Assembly (NCBI RefSeq): GCF_000801105.2
Contig: NC_079514.1
Location: forward strand, 51,877,372 to 51,941,371
DNA: 64,000 nt
DNA from: Raphanus sativus
Taxonomy: Eukaryota > Streptophyta > Magnoliopsida > Brassicales > Brassicaceae
Reading direction: 5' to 3'
The translations under genes and the position numbers were made by a program. Shown piece after piece: positions 35,820 to 47,558 of this stretch; the first letter of the stretch is position 1; every line of letters begins with the position of its first letter. Under the pieces are notes generated by a model. That model saw only the letters and a program-made list of their open reading frames with translations, was not told the DNA's origin and made no database searches.

Positions 35820-36064
35820 GAAACGTTGCATTTTATCAACTTCTCACCCCTTTTGATTCCAGGTTCTTGCACCCCATTTAGTGGTTTCTTGCTTCGAGGA
35901 AGACTCTTTTTCGATGTAGATCCACTATCCACAACAACAACCTTGTTTACAACTTTGTTCATTGCTTTCCTACTTTGCTGATTGTCTCTGCAGTTTTGCT
36001 TCTGGTGATTCTGCTTTAGCACATTCTTCCCTGCGCTTAAGGAAGATCCTTTGTGACCATTCTG

Positions 36065-37358
36065 GCAACGAAGACGAAAATATGAATGCACAACAAATTT
36101 ATTTACATGTACAGAGCCTAAATGATTACTCTAGCAACGAAAATATTACAAAAGATCGATAAACTAAGATTTATTTAGAAGTTCCTGAAATCACTTATCG
36201 AGAACATGAATGCACAACAAAAAAAATTTCCTAAATCTAACGCCTTTCTATTCATCGTAACACCGACAGAGAATATTTAGAAGTGTCGATTGACAATTTG
36301 AAATGATAAAGTTTTTTTTTCAATTTCATCCCATTGTTTTTCTTAAATGGATATAGAACAATTTTTAATGATTAACTAAATAGGCCACGTACATAGTAAA
36401 ATGTGTTTTAATTTAAAAATTGTTGTACACTCAAAATCAATATGAACCATCACCATTTTCGTTTAAAATTTTGTCCCAATTAAAAATATAGGATTGGACA
36501 AAAAATATGAATCCAAACAAACCAAAGTAGTTCCAAAGAATAGTATCTAACTTTAACCAAAATTGGTTAGATATCCGAATGAGGTTCAAAATTTTGGTAT
36601 CTAGAGAACCATAACCGAAACCGATCCAAACTGAAATATTTTGGATATCCGAATATATCTGAACCAGATTTATACATTTAAGTCTATTAATTATTTTAAA
36701 ATTTAACATCTAAATGAATGTAAAAATATATTATACGTTTTAAATTTTTCCAAAATACTTAGAAATATATACAAATAGTTATAATTACATGTTTGAAATA
36801 GCTAAATGATACTTAAAATTAATATATCTATTGATTTCTAATCCACATTTTTTTTTAGATTTTGAAAAAAAAAATAATATATGAACTTATTTTTTTAAAA
36901 AAAATAGGCTATCTGAACCCAAATCCACAAAGATCCTAATCGAACCAAACCCGCAAGGATCCAAACCGAATCAAATTGTACTCGAATGTACACTTTTAAT
37001 CAAATGTAAAAAAATTGATTGATAACAAAATATATATTGTTTATAATATTTAAGTAAAATATATATTTTTAAAAAATCACTTCGTAGAGGGTACAGTTAT
37101 CATCTAGTTAATATAAGAGAAAATATATGAAATATTACCATATTCTATAAAAAAATTACCAAAAATATAAATTAACATTAAATATAAATTTTCACTGTCA
37201 CAGTTAACGTGATTGATGTGATAATGACACATGGTTATCAATTCTCATATCATTATTTTTCTTTCAAAATTAATATGAAAATGACATATAAAAAATCAAT
37301 TATCAAATAATGTCTAGAGTATTGCAAGTTACAACAAAAGCTAGAATAATCAAAAGAA
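36065..37358. other. Intergenic DNA with CCGAAC-type repeat, no gene
   Basis: 36430-36690 and 36900-36990 contain many variants of ATCCGAA, GAACCA and CCGAACC, a kind of non-coding transposon-derived sequence common in Brassicaceae intergenic regions. No ends or target duplications were identified. The remainder is AT-rich. Confidence 0.5.
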
Positions 37359-38533
37359 TCAAACAGAAGGTAAGCAAGTAAAATTCTTAACAGAAATGAG
37401 ATTCTCAATGTGATTAGGCATACTTCCTATAAGTCCCCAGTTATGATCATGATATTCATTGCGAAGCCAAAAGTCTTCATCTTCGAATCTTTCAATTTTG
37501 ATCTTTCTTTTACTATTCCTCTCTGGATCATAATAAAATACATGAATCTCTTTATCATGCCATGATACTGATGTATAGATAAAATCACCATCATTGGTGA
37601 TACCGATTAAACAGTAATCAACAATATTAGGTATAGAATCATGTGGAGAAAATGGTACATGAAAGTCTTGGCATGACCATTCTTCTTTTTCGGCATCTTC
37701 AAGTACCCATAATTTGTAAAAAGATGACATTGAGATAACCCAAGCTAATCTTCCCTTGTAGCTCACCAAAGAAAGGTTCTTCTTCAAGTCATAGTGCATA
37801 CAACTTTGTGTTTGTATTAGTTTGAACTTTTCAGTCCACAAATCAAAACTCAATATTTCATATGAAGGACTGTTTTTGACAACGACATATATAAAACTCC
37901 GTTGATACATATCCCTTTACCTGGAAAAAGACGCATAGGAATATTTTTGATCGGTCTCCACGTTTCTTGATCTCCCAATGTAAGAACATGCATCGCTTCA
38001 GTAGAAACAAGTGACATGCTCAACACTTTATACGTTCTTCCAATAGGATTATATCCTAAATAGGTTCTTATAAGACATGGGCTTTCAGGCGGTTTTTGAA
38101 AGGTGACATGTTCTCTCAAGCTAGGATTCCAAATTACAATATGCTGAATATAATGGAAAGAGATCAAACCATGTACGGACTGAAACTGACAATTGGGCGC
38201 GTATCTATCTTTTTTCGCGAGCTTGAGAGGATATGTTTCCACATTGTGTAAACACATTTTGAGATTATTATGGTCCGATAGACGAAAGAATAATTGATTG
38301 TCATTTTTTTGGAAGTTTAACAAAAGACAAGAACGTGCCTTTGTCGTGAATGAGATGATGAAGTCTGGATTGGAAGTGACAGACGCCCATTGTTTTGAGA
38401 CGCACCGAAACCTCATAAGAGATTTTGCTGGCAATCTCATAAGTATCTCCCTAGTTAGATCAAAGGGAATCCAATCGGTATGAGAACATTGTAACCAAGA
38501 TTGATCTTTTGTCATAGCTTTTCTTTTCTCCAT
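37359..38533 (-). pseudogene. F-box protein gene with frameshift (F-box plus FBA domain)
   Basis: F-box proteins are the substrate receptors of SCF ubiquitin ligases. The minus-strand ORF 37850-38533 starts MEKRKAMTKDQSW, has the F-box at residues about 20-60 (IPFDLTREILMRLPAKSLMR, FRCVSKQWASVTSNPDF) and the beginning of the F-box-associated domain (VIWNPSLREHVTF, LGYNPIGRTYKVL). ORF 37359-37910 continues the domain in another frame (SPSYEILSFDLWTEKFKLIQ through to CLPSV). The switch lies in the TATATAT run at about 37885-37893, where two extra bases (AT) would explain the break. Joined length would be about 385 residues, usual for this family. No intron fits the junction. It may be a recent pseudogene, a polymorphism or a sequencing error. 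It sits between the two TRM7 copies. Confidence 0.85.
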
Positions 38534-39339
38534 GAGTCTTTACTCTTTAGTTTTAAAATATCATTTCATGTCTTATATTTATGTGCGTGTGTGTGTGCAC
38601 ACATGTATGGTCAATCTCAAAAAAATATTTTCTAGATATTTAATTAGATTTATAGAGGTAATTGGTTTATTTGTAAATATATGCTTATTTGTTTGAAATA
38701 TTTTGCTATTTATGTATAATATTTTCTATATATTTAGATATTTTAGAAGAAAATTAATTTTAGTGATTCTAGTATCCTCTTATTATATTATGAGTAGTAA
38801 TTTTTAAGATCACATATTATATTCATTAGATTCTCTAATGAATAAATTCAATTTAGGGTAAAATTTTGATTTTTGAAAAAATATCATATGTTTATAAATA
38901 TATTAGAGGCGCCAAATAAAAAGAATTATCTTTTTGTCATTAAAATGATCTTTACTATAGTGGTTTATGAATATGTTTCTTTTGTTCTACCAGTGAAAAG
39001 TCTGAATCTAGCTTTCTTATCTTTAGATGTTTCTAAGAAAATTTATTATAGTGAATCTAGTAATTTTAATTATATTATGAATAGTAATTGTTAAGATCTT
39101 TTTTTTTTATTAATTGAGAAATATTGGGAGAAAGTAACATTGTTTTTGTAAGTTATTTACAAAAATACATGCTCATGTGTGACTCTCTCGAATCTTCTTA
39201 GTCTCATTAAAAAAAATATCCTTTGGTTACTAGAGTATTTACAATGATATACCACTGAAAGATTTTGGTCAAATCGAAATTTAGGGCAATGTATATAACA
39301 CTACAGTTTAACTTTCTTATAAGAAAAACCTTTTTCTTA
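38534..39339. other. Upstream region of F-box gene, AT-rich
   Basis: A GTGTGTGTG/CACACA stretch near 38585-38605 lies just upstream of the F-box start. No gene is seen. Two segments near 38640-38870 and 38990-39100 share words such as GATTCTAGTA and TTATATTATGAATAGTAAT, suggesting an old local duplication. Confidence 0.5.
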
Positions 39340-40029
39340 AATAATTATTCGTTGTTACTTTGTATTATTTGTTCTTCATTAATCAAAAATCGTCTAATCA
39401 TTGGATTCTCAGAAGTTTATATGAAAATTTTAGTCTATGTAAGAATAATATTTGACTAACTATTATTTGAAAAATTAACTCATACATCAAAACACTCACA
39501 TGTTATAGCTTTTCATTTTTTGTTAAAAAGTTGATACAACTTTAAAAGCTTGGTTTATCCGAATTTTATAGAGAAAAAAAAGTAGTTAACAAATATGAAA
39601 CTTACATTTATTTTATATGTAATTTGTATATGTTATTCTATTTATCATAAAAATATACAAAATAAAAAAATGTTATACATAAAATATACCGTTTGTGTCT
39701 GTTCTTTTGTTTCGACATTACAGATTAAATTTATTAAAATATATGTTCAATCCAAAAATTTCAAAACATTTGATATACAGAAAACTATACTTTTATAGTT
39801 ATAAAGTTGAACACTCATTTTATGATTATAAAATAATTTAGATTAGGGAAGGGAATATGAGAAATGTAAAAAGAAAATATGTAAATATATAGGATAGTGT
39901 ATATGATTTTTTTCATTTTTTGTCATGGTTACTTACTAAGTTTTCATTGGCTAATGAGTTTAATTAGGTGTATACACATCGTTTGACAAAAAGGTGTATA
40001 TAGTATACACATCATTTATGAAAATTTAA
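39340..40029. repeat. Right copy of duplicated TRM7 downstream flank
   Basis: Single-copy, colinear counterpart of 31280-32012 joined to 34136-34191. It ends AAAATTTAA at 40029, where Helitron 3 starts. Confidence 0.75.
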
Positions 40030-41276
40030 TCTATTATATTAAAAAAGAAGTTATAACCTTGATTCATGTGTGATATTTTAAAAAATGAATCCTCACTAAA
40101 AATAAGTTATCATTCATTTATTACTAATAATATAGCTTAGTAATATATTATTTCTAATATAACAATAGACTCCTATAAAACCGGATTGGTTAACAAACCC
40201 ACATTTGATTCCTTATAAATTATACATAGTGGTAATGTAAACCATAGTATAGTTGAGATACTGATTCGATTTAACTAATTTAATCAATATATATTAAAGT
40301 TTTATAAACATCTATCTATAAAATTAAAACATAAGTCACAACCATGATTCATATGTGATTTTTTTTTATTTGAACTATCACTAAATATCTTAAATAAATA
40401 TCTAAAAAAATCTTCCAAATATCTTTTAGAATCTTTTTAAAATCTATTTTCGAAATTGGTTAATTGAAATTTTAATTATCACAAATTATAATTAGAAACT
40501 AAATTTTAGTTTAGTTTTGATTGTAAACAAAAATTAATAACTTTATAAAATACTTTTAATAATATTTTAATGAGAAGAACAATTTAAATTGATTTAATTT
40601 TCAAAATTAAATTATGAAATATTTTAAAAGATTTTGTAAAAAGAAATATTCATCTTTGTTTCTAATTTATAAATAAAAATATCTTATCTATTCAGCACAA
40701 AAATTATGACTTATTTAATATTTGATTTTTTTAATTTAGACCACTGAGAAGTTATACCTTTAAATGTTTTTATCATGTACTATAATTATTTAAACACTTA
40801 TATTAAATTGGTTCAATTAATCTCTATCTACGAAATTATCTATTATGTAGGTTCAACTTAAATTAATTTCCACATATATTTCATATTAAAAACAAAATTA
40901 TGCAAATCAGTATTGTTACTTAATAATGTTTTCGAAAAAAAAATTGTTTCAAAAATACCAAATTAGTTAAAACCCAATTCGGTTTATTATTTAAACATTT
41001 ATACTAAATAGGTATAATTAATCATTATATACCGAATTTTCTATTATGTAGGTTCAACTTAATTTAATTTGCACATATATTTCAAATTTAAAAAGAAAAC
41101 AAAAATTACATAAATCAGTATTGTTACATAATAATAATTTTTATAAAATAAATATTATTATAAAATTAGATAATATATAACACAAAATTGTAATAATTTA
41201 TTGATATATTTTATTGCATAACCTAAAATATTTAATATTAAATAAAATCCGTACAGTCGTGCGGGTCAAGATCTAG
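40030..41276 (+). mobile_element. Non-autonomous Helitron 3 with paralogous empty site
   Basis: Starts TCTATTATATTAAAAAAGAA at 40030 and ends with a short hairpin (CCGTAC-AGTC-GTGCGG, 41249-41264) and GTCAAGATCTAG at 41276. Flanks are A (40029) and T (41277). The duplicated flank in the left copy reads GAAATTTAATTAAATT uninterrupted at 34191/34192, the exact empty site. At 1,247 bp it encodes nothing. Two internal tandem segments of about 200 bp start with TATTATGTAGGTTCAACTTAA near 40845 and 41040. It belongs to a different family from Helitrons 1 and 2. Confidence 0.92.
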
Positions 41277-41354
41277 TTAAATTTTAAAATGTTTAATTTT
41301 TAAATATTAAAATATTAACAAAACTAAATTTAGTTAACTTTTTTAAACCTACCA

Positions 41355-44119
41355 CTACTGTTTAAGAATGCTAGTAGAGAAAAGTTCAGTAACTAAATCA
41401 TCAACCAAAGAAGAAACTATCTCTCCTTCTATATTAATGCCTTCCTCAAACATCTCTCTCTCAAAACCAATCCATCTCCCTTCCAAACAGCTCATGTCAT
41501 GATCCACAAGCTCGTCTATCATCATCTCTCTCATCTTCTTCAACCCTTTGACTTCTCTGTTCACTTCTTCAGCCAACAAATCTCTATGTTCCAACAACAT
41601 CACCATCATCCCTTTGCAGCTTCCAACTAACATCCTTTCCAACTTCACCGCTACGCACTGGTTCACACAGTCAAAAAGCGCCTTTCTTTCCATCTTCATT
41701 GACGTTACACCTCCTTGAGAGCGTTCCATTTCCTCAAAGAGGCTTGAGGGTAATAATAGTTCATTAGTGGCCAAGTCTTGAAACATTAGCTGGCTGGATT
41801 TGAGGATCTCGGTTATGTACTCAAACTCCCAGTCAACTGTTGCTGCAGAGTATGTTTCATTTAATGTTTGGTTGGCTTCTGAAAACATATAACAACACTT
41901 AGCCTAAGTCATTGGAAAAGGGAGAAAACCAAGAGACATTGACATACCATATTCACTGTCTTGTCTGCTATCTGTGAAATTTTTGTTGCAGGAGAGTGTG
42001 GAATCATCAGCCTCTGTAAGAGTGCTGATGCTGCTAACTTCAATTTCTTCTCCCTGCATCATCTTCTTCTTCTTTAAGGAACAAAAAAACAATATTTTCT
42101 CAGAGATTGGTAAGCTGAAAACCATTTGAAAATACAGTAGAATGATGAAGCTGCATTTTATGGACACTAACCTGACATTTCTGGTTGTTATAGAATGATG
42201 TGCAGTCGGAAACAGATTCACTCTCTTCTTGGATCAAGCTAGAGCTAGAAATGGATTTTAAAGACTCTTCTTGGATCAAACTAGAGCTAGAAGCTTGGAT
42301 CAAACTAGAGCTAGAAGCTTCAATCTTTGAGGTCAGTTCTCTGAGCTTTTGCTCCAAAAGCGCATTTAATGAATCACCACCTATCACATTAAACTTAACA
42401 GCAGAGTCTGCATCTTGTCTGTTTCCTTGTGAGTGAGATGATAAACCTTTCATTGAAGACGAGAAAGTGAAAGAAACCACATCCGTTTCCCTTTTCTGAT
42501 CATCTTTACTTGTTCTTGATTCACCATCGATGGAAACGTTGCATTTTATCAACTTCTCACCCCTTTTGATTCCAGGTTCTTGCACCCCATTTCGCGGTTT
42601 CTTGCTTCGAGGAACACTCTTTTTCGATGTAGATCCACTATCCACAACAACAACCTTGTTTACAACTTTGTTCATTGCTTTCCTACTCTGCTGATTGTCT
42701 CTGCAGTTTTGCTTCTGGTGATTCTGCTTAAGCACATTCTTCCCTGCGCTTAAGGAAGATCCTTTGAGACCATTTTGGCTTTTCACTGCACGGCTCTTAG
42801 CTTCTGCTTTCTCCTTTTGGCTCCTTCTGTTCCCACTTGAGGACGTTATTAAGCTGTCAAGCTTCTGATTACTCCTGGCCTTTAACCCATCACAACTGTT
42901 TCTCCCCAAAACTTTAGTTTTCTTACTGTCACTGAAGATTTGAGGGGATGAAGTAGGAGCTTTCTGTGCAGCAGCTTCTAGTTTCTCTTTCAAATCTCTG
43001 ATCCTTAAGGGAACTGGAGAAGAAGAATCAGATGATGTGATCACCCTTGTTCTAGCCATCATCCGTGGTGGACTTGGCTCTATCATCCTTGAAACAGCTT
43101 CCATTACATAAGCAGGGTTTCTAGATGGAACAAACCCAGGGTTCCTTATAGGAGACAAGAGCTTACTGTGAGTGACAGAGATCGGTTTAGCGGTTCTTGG
43201 AGGTAAGGCTTCGGTTTGAAACCGCTCAATCATCCTCTTACGTGGTCCTTTAACTGTTCTTGAATCCAAATGATCCCAAGAAACGTCACTCTTATGATCA
43301 GCATTGACATCAAAAGTGTTTGCCTGACGCAAGGATCTGAGAAAGTATGGATCAGTATCAGGACGTTCCATAACGTTTGGTTGTGGTATACACTCTAAAC
43401 CCATGAGCCTTGCTACCACACTTGGTGCTCTAGCCACATTTCCATCATCACTAGTTACAGAGGATGCACAACAGCTCGAGTCGCTTCTTGGATTGAAAGT
43501 TGAGTTCTTTATAGTCTGATCAACCTCAAACTGTTGAAACAGATCATACCAGAGGTGTAACACAATCAGTTCATGTCATTCACTAAACCAACAGAAAAAA
43601 CATTGCATAAAACAAGGAAAATAGTATTGAGAGCAAAAGGCTTACAACTGTTGAAACAGATCACACCAGAGATGTAACACAATCAGTTCATGTCCTTCCT
43701 AAACTAACACACACAAAACATTGCACAGAGTATTGAAAGCAAAAGGCTTACAACTGTCGAAACAGATCACAGTAGAGGTGTATCACAACCAGTTCATGTC
43801 ATTCACTAAACTAACACAACTACAAAAACAATGCACAAAAAAAAAAGAAAATAGTATAGAGAGCAAAAGGCTTACAACAGAATGTGGTATAGTTGGTGGG
43901 TTTTGAACATTCTCCTTTGCTTGCTTTAAATTTTCTGTTTTAAAAAACAAAAGACTTTAGATTACAAAATGTATTGTATATGCAGGAAAGATAAGGGTGA
44001 AGTGTCATACCATAGATTTGGGAGACATTGGATGAGAAAAGCTTCTTTCTTGATTTGCCAGGCCAATCAAACAGATTTAGAAACGTTCCTCTAGGTCGTT
44101 TCCTCTCAACAATGTCCAT
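41355..44119 (-). CDS. TRM7: TON1-recruiting-motif protein (TRM7-like)
   Basis: TRM proteins bring TON1/TRM/PP2A complexes to cortical microtubules and help set division planes. Five exons on the minus strand: 44011-44119, 43876-43934, 42172-43530, 41948-42071 and 41355-41878, giving about 724 residues. Exon 1 has the conserved FLNLFDWPGKSRKKLF. Residues about 93-102 contain VVARLMGLEC, the DUF3741/VARLMGL motif. The middle is basic and Ser-rich, with repeated SSSSLIQ units (near residues 460-490). The C-terminal domain (DUF4378) includes WEFEYITEILKSSQLMF, LFDCVNQCVAVKLERML and MSCLEGRWIGFEREMFEEGI. The acceptor of exon 4 is uncertain by 18 nt; both choices keep frame. Position fits Arabidopsis At3g58650. 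The gene appears intact; its 3' half is duplicated at 34.3-36.1 kb. Confidence 0.9.
43531..43875. repeat. Triplicated intron unit in TRM7 intron 2
   Basis: Three units of about 105-120 bp, each with AACTGTTGAAACAGATCA (or GTCGAAACAG), TGTAACACAATCAGTTCATG and GAGCAAAAGGCTTAC. On the coding strand each unit begins with the donor-like GTAAGCC and ends with the acceptor-like TTTCAACAG or its variant, so the intron contains several potential splice-site pairs. Confidence 0.8.
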
Positions 44120-44820
44120 TTTATTTTTCACCTATATGGGTAACAAGAACTGAATCAATCTCAGTGCAATTACATGAAGCTGGAACCAATCAAGATTACA
44201 GCAGACACAAAAAAAAAGGAACAGACTTTGCGAAGTAATGTAATGAATTACTGATTGAATTGAGCTAAAGGACCAGTCTTTGCGAATCAGTCTCAGTGGA
44301 TTGCAATTACAAGTAGCTGGATCCAATCAAGACAACAACAGACACAAATAAGGAACAGACTTTGCAAATTAATGGGTAATGAATTAATGATTGAATTAGC
44401 TAAAGGAAAGTGAGAATCAGCTAAAGGAACAGACTTTGCGAAGTAATGTAATGAATTACTGATTGAATTAAGCTAAACGACCAGTCTTCGTACCTTTCAC
44501 TTTCACAGGGATTCTAAAGTCTTAGCCTTTTACTTATGGATCCATCCATTAAGTGTAAATTCAGATCTGGAAAATGTGAGAGAGAGAGAAGATCTGAGAT
44601 TTTAGAGAAGTGGGTCAGATCAGGAAAGATCATACAGATTTGAGATGGAGGGTTTTGAGCATTTGAGATTGGGAGAGAGCTCCAAGTAGTATAGAAGCAG
44701 CAAGGAGACGTTAAGCGAAAGAATTTGAATTAGAGAGAGAGAGAGAGCCGTTGCAAAGATATATAGACAGAGAGAGTTTTGAAAAGTTTAGCCTTTTTTT
44801 TTCTACACACAAAAGGCAAA
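44120..44820 (-). promoter_or_regulatory. TRM7 leader and promoter with tandem repeats
   Basis: Contains imperfect direct repeats with GGAACAGACTTTGCGAAGTA and AATGAATTACTGATTGAATT at about 44218-44262 and 44428-44472, and a third, more diverged copy at 44350-44400. A GA-microsatellite lies at 44731-44748. The leader may contain an intron, since several GT/AG words fit, but this cannot be fixed by eye. Confidence 0.5.
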
Positions 44821-47400
44821 TCTTTTCTCTATTATAACGACTTGGCGTTTGTGTCATAGAGAGTGGCATCTATAGATTGATAATTTTCATAGCATCCAAT
44901 GAAGTCAATATTGTTTATATATGACTCCGGTAAGTAGTCAATGTATACGTTTCAATTTGAACTTTCTAGTTTCAAACATAAATGAATTTTGAATTGGTTA
45001 TGGGGACAAACAAAGAACACACAATTTATTAAAAAAACTTCTGTTGAAGAACATAATATAAAGGCAACAGCTTTATAGTAAGCAGTGCAGTGGGTATCAA
45101 ATATAATTCCACTGGGACAAGACATGCGTTTTGCGCAAAGTGGGTTTATATAATAAAAAATTAAAATATATAGTATTGATAAATTAAATATGTATATATG
45201 TTTGAATATTTTTTAATATGCATACAATTATGTTTTTTATATAATCATCTATATATTTGACCGTATTTGTAATTGTAATTGTAATTGTAATTGTAGACCG
45301 AAATCTATTTTAAATTTATAATGAGCTTGATCGATTTGGGTTTAAATCTTTTATCACCTTGTTAATACCTATAAAAACCGCTATGTAGTTATCAAGTGAA
45401 TTTTTATTACAAAAACAGGTTCTACAATTTTTTTTTAATACTTTACGTTAGCATCACTAAAAAACATTTTAATGGTTTTAGAGCTATCAACTTAGTATTG
45501 TTTCTAAAATCAAATTACTTTGACCTTAGTTTTCCACAAAAATTTTTGAAGGGTTTCAACGGAACGACTAAGTTGATGCAGCTTTTCTTGCTTTAAATTG
45601 TTAGCTGAAATATATATTCTTAATTTGAATATTTATTAAATAAAATCTACATTAATACAATTTTATGAGCATTTGTATCTTGTTACGACAAAACAAATTA
45701 AGCTATTGGTCACAAATTTTTCAAAGTGAGATTTTAAAATTTCTAAATATAGTCGTTTTAAAAAATTTAAAATATAACATTTTATTATTGTATGGTTAAT
45801 GTGATTGTTTAATTTTTTTAATAATATAAAATTAGACAAAAATGAAGAAGAATACAAAAATTGTTATCGAATATTTATTATTCATAATCATTAATTGTCA
45901 TATATACGTTAACCATATTAGGTGATTCCGTAGCTTTTATTTAAGGAAAGCGTAAGAATATTCTTTTGTATACTATTTATCAATTTGATAGTTAGTTTAA
46001 TAAAAAGTATACCATAAATTAAGATGGACGAACCTATTTTTCTAAGAATTCTGAATTTCATTCTCATGGTGACACGTGTCTACAAAATAATGTTGTAAAG
46101 TTTTTCAATTAATATATAAGGGATATTTGCACTTATTAAAACTTAACTTAATTCACATCTAAATATTATAATGTTTTACTTTGGTGACCACGTTTTTCCA
46201 TTTTACATATGGACTTACCGTGATACAATTATTTCGAATTCAGTATCAAGTAAGAATATTTTTTCTAATAATAAAACAAATACATAACATAAATATCTAT
46301 GAATGTAAATCTTCTTATGCGTATTTTGGTAACTCTCATTTATGAATTAAATCACTATCATCGATATTAACTACTCCTTAAACCGAACATATTCAACGGT
46401 CAATCCGTTCGGTTCAATTGAAACCCATGACTTATCATCAAACCAAACGTAACACAATAAACAAACCGAACACTTTCATCTACATTCTTATGTACATCGA
46501 TATGTAACTTGGTTTACATGTTCTTTGATGGTTTTGAATGGTTACGTTCTAACTAATGTTGATACTGAATTGTTAACCTACCGACTAAAGATACATATGG
46601 CGACAATGGTCTTTTTAGAAAACCAAAACTCATATTAACGGTTAACATATATTTTTAATCACAAAACTGCAACATTCCATATTAATGATCATCTCTTAAT
46701 GTTTGTTTTTCTATCATGGTTCATAGTTTGTGTTTTTATCTCTGACACATAAAAGAGAATCATACGCTCCTATCCTCTATAATATTGTACATTGCATTAC
46801 ATAATATCATATAGTTTAATATTGAATGTATCTAGCGATAAATGAAATTCTAATGTAAACCAACCAATTTTTCAATTGAATGTAATGATGCCACATAGGA
46901 TTAATTAAAGTTCTAATTGATTGACACGTAGGATGAGGTACTTTTCTAATTCTTACAAAATTAAGGTTTATATTTTTTAAATGCTTCCCAAATAATATAT
47001 AGGGGATTTTTGTTGTTTTATTTTATGATTCTTGAATCTCCTTTGAATATTTGTAATATGCACCTTTGGTTATCTTATCTAAGCCTTATGTAATTCTAAA
47101 GTTCTAATTACTTGAAAATTAAACTTCCACAAAATGTTTATAATTAAACTGTTCCACATATATATATTGCTCTTTAAATCAAATTCCTAAGAATCTCAAC
47201 CTGTTAATCTGTCATAATGTTCATTCTCAAACTGTTAATTATCATCATATTGAACCTCAAATCAAATAATCAATCTGCCATATAATCAAACATCTCTACA
47301 ATTCTCCAAAAGTAAATAAAATAATAACTCAAATGATTAAAATCACTCATCATTTTTGAAAACATATAGAGAGAGAAACAAATCACAAAAATACAAGCAT
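44821..47400. other. AT-rich intergenic DNA, no gene seen
   Basis: No credible ORF. A hexanucleotide array (AATTGT repeated about 4.5 times) lies at 45269-45295. ACACGTGTC near 46074 is an isolated G-box-like word. Fragments with AACCGAAC words near 46380-46470 are probably transposon-derived. Confidence 0.6.
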
Positions 47401-47558
47401 GATTGAAAGTTGAGCCCATGTCCTAAAAAAAGTTTACTTGCGGGCCGAAGAAAGTCAGGCCCATTAACATCCAGGGCACAGAATCAGCAATGCATAAATC
47501 TTCAAATCACACCACTTCTTCCCTCTCCCTCTTTCCTTAAACCCTAAATCTCAAATCA
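47401..47558 (+). promoter_or_regulatory. Promoter of the L1-domain gene
   Basis: Has GGCCCA-type site-II words (GCGGGCCGAAG near 47440 and CAGGCCCATTA near 47456) and a telo-box AAACCCTAAA at 47539-47548, the classic pair found in promoters of plant ribosome-biogenesis genes. It is directly upstream of the ATG. Confidence 0.65.

Larger units (their letters stand above)
34262..36064 (-). pseudogene. Truncated TRM7 copy (3' half only)
   Basis: Near-identical to 41342-42772 of the intact TRM7-like gene but ends abruptly at about 36064, in the middle of exon 3 (after AAGGAAGATCCTTTGTGACC). The N-terminal half, the promoter and the first two exons are missing. Further damage: a 279-bp solo LTR within exon 3 (35541-35819); a small poly(T)-type insertion at 34820-34860 near the last intron/exon junction; an indel and stop near 34665; and changes at the C-terminus. 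It cannot encode a TRM protein. High similarity to the intact copy means the duplication is recent. Confidence 0.92.

Noticed and set aside
37080..37112. Another Helitron terminus (CATCTAGTT)
   Set aside because: No GC-rich hairpin directly precedes the CTAG on either strand.
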